In this document: one piece after another, positions 31,551 to 39,026 of the stretch | Layout of the letters: the number at the start of each line of letters is the position of its first letter | Numbering within the stretch: position 1 is the first letter of the stretch | NCBI GenBank assembly: GCA_045632845.1 | Contig: JAZQXL010000021.1 | Coordinates: 1-50,467 of the forward strand | DNA length: 50,467 bases | Reading direction: 5' to 3' | DNA from: RGIG4140 sp045632845 | GTDB taxonomy: Bacteria; Pseudomonadota; Alphaproteobacteria; CAAHEQ01; UBA3637 | The notes under the pieces: generated by a model | What the model was told of the DNA's origin: nothing | The model's input: only the letters and a program-made list of their open reading frames with translations | Databases searched by the model: none | Translations under genes and position numbers: made by a program

Positions 31551-32578
31551 TGAGTTTGTTGGGTGATAAAAGAAAACAAGCGTTTAAGCGGAATAAAAAA
31601 GCAAGATTTTCTTGGTATTTGTTTTTGCTTATATTTGTTATTTCACTTTGTGCCCCCTTTTTGGCAAATGATAAACCGCTGATTTTGATGGATAAGCAGA
31701 ATGTTTATTTTCCAATTTTTGAGTTTGTTTCGGATGCTCATGTGGGTGGTAAACTGCCTACACGGGCTGATTTTTCAGATCCTTTCACGCAAGAATATCT
31801 TAAAAATAATGATGTATTTACTTTGAATGCGCCACTCAAATATGCGCACGATACGGTCGATTATAATTCGCTTCAACCATTTCCTTCTAAACCAGATAAA
31901 AATCACCTGTTGGGCACAGATGATCAAGGCCGTGATGTGTTGGCTAGATTGTTATATGCGTTGAGAATTAGCCTTCTTTTTGGTATTTCTTTAGCATTTT
32001 TGTCTGCTTTGATTGGAATTATTGTTGGGGCAATACAAGGTTATTTTGGGGGTAAGGTTGATTTGATTATTGGACGTGTTTTAGAAATTTGGACTTCATT
32101 ACCTCAGTTGTTTATTTTGATTATTGTTTCAAGTTTAATTGCGCCTTCTTTCTTTAGTTTGCTTTTTATTTTGTTATTGTTCAGTTGGACACAGCTTACA
32201 GGCGTTGTTCGTGCTGAGTTTTTAAAAACCAGAGGGTTGGATTATGTCAAAGCTGCCAAAACATTGGGAGTGGGTGATTTTATGATTATGTGGCGGCATA
32301 TTTTGCCAAATGCCTTGGTTGCAACAATTACCTATATTCCATTTATGTTATCTTCAGCGATTGTTTCTTTATCAGCTTTGGATTTCTTAGGCTTTGGGTT
32401 ACCTATAGGGACACCAGGCCTTGGTGAGTTAATTCGACAGGGGAAAGATAATTTATCAGCTCCTTGGCTTGGGTTAACTGCATTTTTTGTTATGACTATT
32501 CTTTTATCTTTGCTTGTTTTTATTGGAGAAGGGGTGCGTGATGCATTTGATCCCCATCAGGAGGATAAAAATGCATAA
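31550..32578 (+). CDS. yejE: peptide ABC transporter permease YejE
   Basis: Second permease of the Yej importer, 342 aa. The long periplasmic loop after TM1 (about residues 45-125) carries the family's KLPTRADFSDPF and LLGTDDQGRDVLARLLYALRIS stretches. The permease core has the EAA loop KAAKTLGVGDFMIMWRHILPNA. It starts in a TAATG overlap with yejB and ends 8 bp inside yejF. Tight overlap and fixed order mark an operon. Confidence 0.93.
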   Translation: MSLLGDKRKQAFKRNKKARFSWYLFLLIFVISLCAPFLANDKPLILMDKQNVYFPIFEFVSDAHVGGKLPTRADFSDPFTQEYLKNNDVFTLNAPLKYAHDTVDYNSLQPFPSKPDKNHLLGTDDQGRDVLARLLYALRISLLFGISLAFLSALIGIIVGAIQGYFGGKVDLIIGRVLEIWTSLPQLFILIIVSSLIAPSFFSLLFILLLFSWTQLTGVVRAEFLKTRGLDYVKAAKTLGVGDFMIMWRHILPNALVATITYIPFMLSSAIVSLSALDFLGFGLPIGTPGLGELIRQGKDNLSAPWLGLTAFFVMTILLSLLVFIGEGVRDAFDPHQEDKNA

Positions 32579-34052
32579 TTTATTGGAAATTAAAAATCTC
32601 TTCGTTTCATTTAAAAATTTTCAAGCGGTAAAGGGTGTTTCCATTGCTGTGAAACCGGCTGAGTTTGTAGCTCTGATTGGTAACAGTGGTTCTGGTAAAT
32701 CAACAGTTGCGCAAAGTATTTTAAAATTGCACCGTAATGCTTCATATAAAGGGGATATTTTTTTAAAAAAAACAAACCTAATGAAGTTGAATGAAAAACA
32801 ATTGCAACAGGTTCGTGGCAGAAAGATTAGTATGATTTTTCAAGAGCCAATGACCAGTTTGAACCCTTTGCATAAGGCAGGGGATCAAATTATGGAAGTT
32901 TTAAAACTTCATCACTTAAAAGCTACGAAAGCAGAGGTTTATCGTCTTTTAGATTTGGTTGAATTGACCGATTATGAACGGATTTATTCATCTTATCCGC
33001 ATATGCTATCAGGGGGACAACGTCAACGGGTGATGATTGCTATGGCGCTTGCTGCCAAACCATTTTTGTTGATTGCAGATGAAGCAACAACCGCTCTTGA
33101 TGTGACTGTTCAAGCTGAAATTTTAAGCCTTTTAAAGAGGTTACAACGAAAATTAAAATTAGCTATTTTATTTATCACACATGATCAAGCTATTGTTAGA
33201 AAAATGGCTGATCGTGTTTATGTGATGAAGTCAGGTATGGTTGTTTCTACAAAAATGCCTTTTGTGAATAAGCCACGGATCAAAATCTTTGAGCCAGGAG
33301 CAGGTGATCCACTTTTAAAAGTTGAAAATATCTCGGTTTCATATGGGGCATTTCGAGCGGTTCAAGATGTTTCTTTTGCTTTAAAAAAAGGACAAACGCT
33401 CGGCATTGTTGGTGAAAGTGGTGCGGGCAAATCTTCGCTGGTTCAAGCGTTGATGCGTCTTATTCCTGCTAAAGGTCGGGTGCTCGTTGAAAAGGATGAT
33501 TTTTTGACTCTTAAGGGAAAGGAGCTTTTTAAAAAACGGGCTGATATTCAAATGGTTATGCAAGATCCTGCGGGGTCTTTAAACCCTCGTTTAACTGTTT
33601 TTGATATTGTTCAAGAAGGTCTTAAAATTCATTATCCAAAGTTAAAATCAAAAGAAAGTTTGGCTTTGGTTGAAGATGTTTTAACATCGGTTGGCCTTAA
33701 TCCATCACTTTTATTATCTCGTTATCCTCATGAATTGTCGGGTGGACAAAAGGCTCGTGTCGCTTTGGCTCGTGTTTTGATTTTGAAGCCAAAAATTTTG
33801 ATTTTGGATGAGGTAATGGCTTCTTTGGATAAGAATACGCAAGGTAAGTTGAAATATCTTTTGTTTAAGTTGCAAGAAAAGTATAAGTTCATCTATTTGT
33901 TTATTACTCATGATATGAGCCTAGTTCAGTCAATGAGTGATTATGTGTTGGTGATGAAGTCTGGTGTTGTTGAAGAATTTGGGAAAGTGGAAACTGTTTT
34001 TTCAAATCCGAACTCAAGTTATACTAAAAGGTTATTGAAAGCATCAATTTAA
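32571..34052 (+). CDS. yejF: peptide ABC transporter ATP-binding protein YejF (two ABC domains)
   Basis: The start is set at MHNLLEIKN, with CAGGAGG 7 nt upstream; the longer ORF begins inside yejE. The 493 aa form two fused ATPase domains: Walker A GNSGSGKST, signature LSGGQRQRV and Walker B LLIADEATTALD, then GESGAGKSS, LSGGQKARV and LILDEVMASLD. In the last, Val-Met replaces the usual Pro-Thr beside the catalytic Glu. The C-terminal oligopeptide-transporter extension seen in single-domain OppD/F proteins is short. A shared convergent terminator follows. Confidence 0.95.
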   Translation: MHNLLEIKNLFVSFKNFQAVKGVSIAVKPAEFVALIGNSGSGKSTVAQSILKLHRNASYKGDIFLKKTNLMKLNEKQLQQVRGRKISMIFQEPMTSLNPLHKAGDQIMEVLKLHHLKATKAEVYRLLDLVELTDYERIYSSYPHMLSGGQRQRVMIAMALAAKPFLLIADEATTALDVTVQAEILSLLKRLQRKLKLAILFITHDQAIVRKMADRVYVMKSGMVVSTKMPFVNKPRIKIFEPGAGDPLLKVENISVSYGAFRAVQDVSFALKKGQTLGIVGESGAGKSSLVQALMRLIPAKGRVLVEKDDFLTLKGKELFKKRADIQMVMQDPAGSLNPRLTVFDIVQEGLKIHYPKLKSKESLALVEDVLTSVGLNPSLLLSRYPHELSGGQKARVALARVLILKPKILILDEVMASLDKNTQGKLKYLLFKLQEKYKFIYLFITHDMSLVQSMSDYVLVMKSGVVEEFGKVETVFSNPNSSYTKRLLKASI

Positions 34053-34097
34053 ATTTTATTTTTGCATTGTGTCGAACAACCTTATTAAGTGATAAAA

Positions 34098-34134
34098 CAA
34101 ATACCACTTGACTTAAGTGGTATTTGTTTTTTTT
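34098..34134. terminator. convergent intrinsic terminator (yejF / glycosyltransferase)
   Basis: CAAATACCACTT (34098-34109) pairs perfectly with AAGTGGTATTTG (34115-34126) around a 5-nt loop, with T8 on the plus strand and an A-run upstream for the minus strand. Confidence 0.9.
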
Positions 34135-34148
34135 AGATGCTTATTTTT

Positions 34149-35615
34149 TTACTTTTTTTGTTTTTTAGATAGCTTTTTTGATTTTGAATTATCTTTTAAG
34201 AATATCAGTTTATCCCCTTTCTTTGTAAAGGTTTCTTCATTTGGCCAGTTATCCCATTTAATAACAAGAGTATCTTTTGTTTCTTTAATAATTTTTCCTG
34301 TTTCTGTAATATGGCTCCCGCGATAGAAAGTATTATCTTTTTTGATAATAAACATATCTGACCAGTAAGGGTGTGTTACATTAAATGTGCGAGTGTTTTT
34401 ATCCTTTTTATTGATGATTTTAGGTGTGTGCTTATATTCTTTTTGAAGATTTTTCACAAAACTTTCTGGTTTTGAGTAATTTGTCCATTTAATGGTAATG
34501 TATTCATCACTCATGTCTAAAATTGTGCCCGTTTCTGTTGGTACGTCTTTGCGATAGATATGTTTATCATCTTTAAATGCAATGAAAGTTTCCCAGTCTT
34601 TATGCATTAAATAAAGCGTTCTTTCTCCTTCTTGAGGGCAAATATCTTTATATCTTTTTTCTAAGACTAATTGATTGAGAATTTTCTTTTCTTTATTCAC
34701 AGCAACCATTTCTTTAAGCATAATACAGCGATTAACTGGTCCATTAAAAGCTCCTAAAATTTCATAAGGAGCATCAAAAAACGGTTTTAATTTGTCGCGT
34801 TGTAATTTTTTGAATGATTCAGCTTGTTTGTAGCCATAATTTTCAGGCTTGACCAATCCTTTCATGTAGCCAAAAATTAAAACACCTTCGTTCATGGCAG
34901 AAATTTTTCCCCCATGTTCTAATACTTTTTTATAAAGACCACAGTCTTCAGCGTATATATAGTTTTCGTCATAGCGGATGTTGTTTTTATCCAAAAATTC
35001 TTTACGGATGATAATGGTTGGATGTGCAAGACCGCTTGAAAAATAAGTGTTCAATTCCACTTCATCTGTATCTTTGATAACAGGGTCTTTTGTGTTTTTA
35101 GGGGTGTTTTCACCACTAAAACCTGCACCCATAATGGTAATGTGTGGGTTTTTTTCCATTGCAAGAATTTGTCTTTCCACACGATATGGCATAGATTTAT
35201 CATCATCATCCATTCTTAAGATATATTTGCCCCTTGCAGCATCAAGTCCTTTATTAAGGCCAGCAACTAAACCTTGGTTTTTCTCATTTGTTAAAACAAC
35301 AACACGAGGGTCTTTTTGTGCGTATTCTTCCAAGATTTTGGCTGTTCCGTCTGTGGATCCATCATTAACAACAATAATTTCATAATCATCAACCGTTTGG
35401 TTGAGCATTGAATCCATAGCGCCTCTGAGTGATTTTTCTCGATTGTATGTTGACATAACAAAAGAAGCAGTAGGGGGTGAAAAAGTTTTTTTCAATTTTT
35501 TAACGATGGTGTCACTATATAAACCTGACAAAATACCTGTTCCATAAAAAACAGCGCAAAGCAATGCAATGTGTGAAGTTTTTTTACAGTGTTTTATCGT
35601 GTTGTTTTTTTTCAT
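34149..35615 (-). CDS. membrane-anchored family 2 glycosyltransferase with duplicated C-terminal module
   Basis: One N-terminal TM (about 15-33) is followed by a GT-A domain (about 47-290). It contains SFVMSTYNRE, IIVVNDGSTDGT, and the metal/sugar-nucleotide DxD within LRMDDDD (136-139). GLAHPTIIIRKEF and AEDCGLYKKVLEHGG are acceptor-side motifs of such enzymes. At about 335-395 and 410-470 there are two copies of an unknown unit of about 60 aa: H-x-x-W-x-x-x-F-I-x-x-K-x-D-x-x-x-Y-R, then ETG-x-I, then IKW-x-N-(Y/W), then E-(S/T)-F. The tail is Lys-rich. It probably decorates a surface glycan; the orientation of the catalytic domain is not certain. The ribosome site is GAGGGG. Confidence 0.87.
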   Translation of the reverse strand: MKKNNTIKHCKKTSHIALLCAVFYGTGILSGLYSDTIVKKLKKTFSPPTASFVMSTYNREKSLRGAMDSMLNQTVDDYEIIVVNDGSTDGTAKILEEYAQKDPRVVVLTNEKNQGLVAGLNKGLDAARGKYILRMDDDDKSMPYRVERQILAMEKNPHITIMGAGFSGENTPKNTKDPVIKDTDEVELNTYFSSGLAHPTIIIRKEFLDKNNIRYDENYIYAEDCGLYKKVLEHGGKISAMNEGVLIFGYMKGLVKPENYGYKQAESFKKLQRDKLKPFFDAPYEILGAFNGPVNRCIMLKEMVAVNKEKKILNQLVLEKRYKDICPQEGERTLYLMHKDWETFIAFKDDKHIYRKDVPTETGTILDMSDEYITIKWTNYSKPESFVKNLQKEYKHTPKIINKKDKNTRTFNVTHPYWSDMFIIKKDNTFYRGSHITETGKIIKETKDTLVIKWDNWPNEETFTKKGDKLIFLKDNSKSKKLSKKQKK

Positions 35616-35650
35616 AATTTATCCCCTCATAAAATGTATTCATTCCTTTG

Positions 35651-35679
35651 TTTGTAGCATATTCATTTTTTGATAACAA
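35651..35679 (-). promoter_or_regulatory. promoter of the glycosyltransferase gene
   Basis: TTGTTA (35674-35679), a 17-bp spacer ending in TGC, and TACAAA (35651-35656) on the minus strand, just beyond the murD stop. Confidence 0.6.
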
Positions 35680-35690
35680 GTTAAATTTTT

Positions 35691-36950
35691 TTAAAAAACA
35701 TTTTTTTCAAAATCTTGGCCCCGTTCTTCAAAATTTTTATAAAGATTATAACTTGGAGCACCTGGTGAAAGAAGGACAACACCATTTTCTTTTGTATATG
35801 TTTTGGCAAGTTGAACAGCTTCACTCATATCTTGCGCATTTAAGCAAAAAACCCCCCTTTCTTTTGCAGCTTGATAAGCTTTAAACCCAGTGTCTGGGAG
35901 GGTGATTAAGCAAATCATATCTTTTATGTCGCTTAAGAACGAGGCTAATTCATTGTAGTCTTGCCCTCGATCCATTCCGCCAACAATCAAAGTTATAAAG
36001 GGGTAATTTAAAAAGGCTTTAACTGCAGCAATGGCTGTTTCTGGCGTTGTTGAGATGCTGTCGTCAACATATGTGATTTTGTCCTTTTGACCAAGAATTT
36101 GTAATCGGTGGGGTAAGGGAGTGAATGTTTTGAATGCCTTTTCAGCTTCTTGAAGGGGATATCCCAATTGTTTTAATACGCATAAAACAGCACACGCATT
36201 TTCAATGTTGTGTTCGCCTTTTAATGGAAGTGATGCTGTTTCAAAAAGAGGCGTATCATTCTCATAAAAAAGACCATCTTTATGATAAATACTATCTGAC
36301 TTATTAAAAAAGAGGCGATTTTTTAAATGACTTGTTTTTAAAAGGCTTTTTTCATGTTGACCATTAACAATGATTTGTTTGCTTTGGTTTAACAGGTTGA
36401 TTTTGTCATCATAATATCTTTCGTGTGTTTCGTGCCATTGCAAATGCTCAGGATAGAGATTTGTTAAAATGGCGATTTCTACATCACCTTTCAAATCAGC
36501 TGTTTGATAGCTAGAAAGTTCAGCAATGATGAAGTCATTTTTTTCTTCTAAGCACAAAACCAATGGTTTGCCAATGTTGCCAGCCAAACCAACATTTGCC
36601 CCTAATGTTTTTAATGTGTGAAAGAGCAGGGATGATGTTGTGCTTTTGCCTTTTGTGCCAGTCACAGCAATAACTTTTGTTTGATCAGGTTTGTTGCTGA
36701 AAAAAATGTTCGTCCCTGATGTACAAATAACACCTTTTGGAATGGCTTCTTGAATTTCTTGTCTATAAAGAGACACGCCAGGCGATTTAACAAGGACATC
36801 TGCTTTTAAAATATCTGAAGTGTTTTCTTCAGTAATGATTAAGAATTGACAACCTAAAGTGTGTTGTTCTAAAATTTGTTGAACAGCTATACCTTCTTTC
36901 CCCATACCCCAAATGGCAATGGTTTTATTAGATAAGTCTTGAAATTTCAT
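35691..36950 (-). CDS. murD: UDP-N-acetylmuramoyl-L-alanine:glutamate ligase, probably L-Glu-adding MurD2 type
   Basis: A cytoplasmic Mur ligase of peptidoglycan precursor synthesis, 419 aa from the ATG (MKFQDL) with AGGAG upstream. The N-terminal UDP-binding domain has IWGMGKEG and VKSPGV. The ATP loop is VIAVTGTKGKSTTSSLL. ELSSYQ, LTNLYPEHLQWH, LPLKGEHNIENACA, LPHRLQ and VDDSISTTPETA are MurD motifs. Because it overlaps a MurL epimerase gene, it is likely the MurD2 type known from Xanthomonas, which adds L-Glu before epimerisation; a conventional D-Glu ligase is the alternative. The start lies inside the end of murL (23 bp overlap). Confidence 0.93.
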   Translation of the reverse strand: MKFQDLSNKTIAIWGMGKEGIAVQQILEQHTLGCQFLIITEENTSDILKADVLVKSPGVSLYRQEIQEAIPKGVICTSGTNIFFSNKPDQTKVIAVTGTKGKSTTSSLLFHTLKTLGANVGLAGNIGKPLVLCLEEKNDFIIAELSSYQTADLKGDVEIAILTNLYPEHLQWHETHERYYDDKINLLNQSKQIIVNGQHEKSLLKTSHLKNRLFFNKSDSIYHKDGLFYENDTPLFETASLPLKGEHNIENACAVLCVLKQLGYPLQEAEKAFKTFTPLPHRLQILGQKDKITYVDDSISTTPETAIAAVKAFLNYPFITLIVGGMDRGQDYNELASFLSDIKDMICLITLPDTGFKAYQAAKERGVFCLNAQDMSEAVQLAKTYTKENGVVLLSPGAPSYNLYKNFEERGQDFEKNVF

Positions 36951-38235
36951 TGTATAACTCCTGTGGAATGAGGTGTTCAGTTGTTGATGCAAAAACATCT
37001 TTTGTTGGTGGGGGTACCTTGTTTTTAAGGGCTAAAATAAGAGCATCTAATTGGTATTCTTTTCTTTTTAATAATAAATGAAAGGCGGCTCGACATTCTT
37101 CAATTTCACCCACACACTCAAAAGGTTTATGCCCACTTATGCCAAGTAATTCTTCGTATCCTTTTAAATTAGCAGAATCATCAAGTGGATTTGTGCCAAC
37201 AGCTTTGACCAATTCTTCTTTATTCATAAAAGGAGCAAGAGCTAAAAACACAAATCTGCATTTATCACAACAGCCACACCACCTGTCTAATCGTTTTATC
37301 TTATCCAATCTAAAAGCCTTGTTACAACTTGTAAAAACAGGGAAGTACTTTTCACAATAAGAGGCAAACAATGATCCGATTTTAATTTCAAGGAAAGGCC
37401 GCAAGAGTGAAAAATATAAAAACTTGGGTGTAATACTTTGGCAGATGTGATAAAAATCAAGTTCAAAGTCATAGCTTTTGCTATATTGATGATTGATTTT
37501 AAGCTCTCCTTGCATGAGGTTACCGCTGTTGGCTGAACTTTCGGTACTCATGGCAATATATTTGTGGTTATATATAATCCCGCTCGCCCAGAGTAAAAAG
37601 GCTAAAAGCCCTGTGATGGGAACGTGCCCATTGTAAACTTTTCCAGATTGATTTAGCAAGATGAGTTGTTCATCAATTTTTCTGGTGATGAGTAATGAAG
37701 GGATTTCAGCTTTTTGAATGCATTCTTCAATGGGACGCGCTGTTCCAACAGAAATGGCGGTTAATTTTTTTTGTGTTCTTTTTAAAAGTTCAAGTGTTAC
37801 GCATGAATCTTTTCCACCGCCAACAGGAACAAAGAATTTTTCATCTAATTCAAAATCTAAAACGTCTCTTTTAAAGTTTTCCTTGAATGGAAAATTAATC
37901 TTATTTTGAAGGTTCAATCCATTGCGAATGGCAAATTCACCCAATCCTTCTAAATAAAATTTATTAAAAAACTGAGCTTCAGTTTTTGTTAATGTGCCAG
38001 AAAGAATTTCCAAATTTTCAGGACAAAAAGTTTTGTAATAACTAATTCCAAAAGCAATGTGGGTGAGAAAAAAAATGCTGTTTAATGCTTTTTTTTGTTG
38101 TTCATTTAAATCAAAAGGTGCATTTGGAAAAGTAATTTGTTCACAAAATGAATGTGTATCTAATTGGTAATAGAGTGACAAAACACCCGTTGATGGGTCA
38201 AAATCATATTTTTTATAAGAAAAAGCCTTGCACAA
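36928..38235 (-). CDS. murL: UDP-MurNAc-L-Ala-L-Glu epimerase MurL
   Basis: In the Xanthomonas pathway MurL converts the terminal L-Glu of UDP-MurNAc-dipeptide to D-Glu, replacing glutamate racemase. The 435-aa protein has a PP-loop-like VPVGGGKDSCVTLELLKR motif, MSTESSANSGN, and a cysteine cluster RWCGCCDKCRFVFLALAPF, all typical of this family. It begins with TTG and has AAGGA about 10 nt upstream; no in-frame ATG lies near. It overlaps murD, so the two are translationally coupled. Whether a murI racemase exists elsewhere in the genome cannot be seen. Confidence 0.9.
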   Translation of the reverse strand: MCKAFSYKKYDFDPSTGVLSLYYQLDTHSFCEQITFPNAPFDLNEQQKKALNSIFFLTHIAFGISYYKTFCPENLEILSGTLTKTEAQFFNKFYLEGLGEFAIRNGLNLQNKINFPFKENFKRDVLDFELDEKFFVPVGGGKDSCVTLELLKRTQKKLTAISVGTARPIEECIQKAEIPSLLITRKIDEQLILLNQSGKVYNGHVPITGLLAFLLWASGIIYNHKYIAMSTESSANSGNLMQGELKINHQYSKSYDFELDFYHICQSITPKFLYFSLLRPFLEIKIGSLFASYCEKYFPVFTSCNKAFRLDKIKRLDRWCGCCDKCRFVFLALAPFMNKEELVKAVGTNPLDDSANLKGYEELLGISGHKPFECVGEIEECRAAFHLLLKRKEYQLDALILALKNKVPPPTKDVFASTTEHLIPQELYNEISRLI

Positions 38236-38351
38236 AATTTTTTTTCCTTTTAAGATAGCTTAAAATAGCGTTAAAAATGAAAAACTCCTCTTCAATAGGA
38301 GGTGTTTTAGAAGTTTATAACATAGCTTTGTTTAATTTGTAAAGGGGAAAA

Positions 38352-38999
38352 ATGTTAAAGTTAAAAAAAGGGGCCAGACTTTCAAGTTTTCTTTTTTTAT
38401 TAACGATGCTTTCGTTGGTGGGGGTTTCTTATGCTGTGTTTAAAGATTTCTTTTTAACGCCTGTTGAACAGTTTGAAAAAGCTCAACTTGCTGATAATAA
38501 AAAAGAATTCAAAAAGGCTGAGAAATATTATTTGTTATCGGAAAGGGCAAAGGATGCTTCAATTTCTACATTGAGCGCTTATTATTTAGGGTTGCTTTAT
38601 TTGAAAAAGGAAGCTCTCGTGTTAAAAAATGCGCAAAAAGGCAAGACATTTCTTGAAAAAGCAGCTTCAAAAGGGTTGCCTCAAGCACAATATCAGTTGG
38701 CTTTGTTGTATGATACAGGTGTTCAAATTCAAGAAAATAGGCTTGAAGCTGTTAAATGGATGGAAAAAGCGGCCAAACAAGGCTATGTTGATGCAGAGTA
38801 TGCTTATGCGGTTTATATTGATCGAGGCTATGTTGAAGGGTTGAAAAGTCTAGATGCAATTTCTTATTATGAAAAAGCGGCTCAAAAAGGGCATTTGTCG
38901 GCTATAAAAGGTCTTGCGCTCATTTACAAAATGGGGGCAGATGGAGTTGCGCCTGATGAAGAAAAATACCGCTTTTGGATGAATAAAGTTTTAAAATAA
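38352..38999 (+). CDS. membrane-anchored Sel1-like repeat protein, 215 aa
   Basis: An N-terminal TM or uncleaved signal (about 11-30) is followed by helical repeats of the Sel1 type: A-x-x-Y-x-L-x-x-L-Y at 70-85, then KAASKGLPQAQYQLALLYDTG, KAAKQGYVDAEYAYAVYIDRG and KAAQKGHLSAIKGLALIYKMG. Sel1 proteins are protein-binding scaffolds, often periplasmic. The ribosome site is AAAGGGG. It ends 27 bp before pepN, so the two may share a transcript. An imperfect hairpin (38281-38308) lies in its leader region. Confidence 0.85.
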   Translation: MLKLKKGARLSSFLFLLTMLSLVGVSYAVFKDFFLTPVEQFEKAQLADNKKEFKKAEKYYLLSERAKDASISTLSAYYLGLLYLKKEALVLKNAQKGKTFLEKAASKGLPQAQYQLALLYDTGVQIQENRLEAVKWMEKAAKQGYVDAEYAYAVYIDRGYVEGLKSLDAISYYEKAAQKGHLSAIKGLALIYKMGADGVAPDEEKYRFWMNKVLK

Positions 39000-39026
39000 G
39001 TTTTATTTGAAGAAAGGAAAAATTGT

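Noticed and set aside
38281..38308. Hairpin between murL and the Sel1 gene as a terminator
   Set aside because: It lies between two divergent starts, so no transcript ends there; the stem has a mismatch and the T-run is only four bases. It may be a leader structure.
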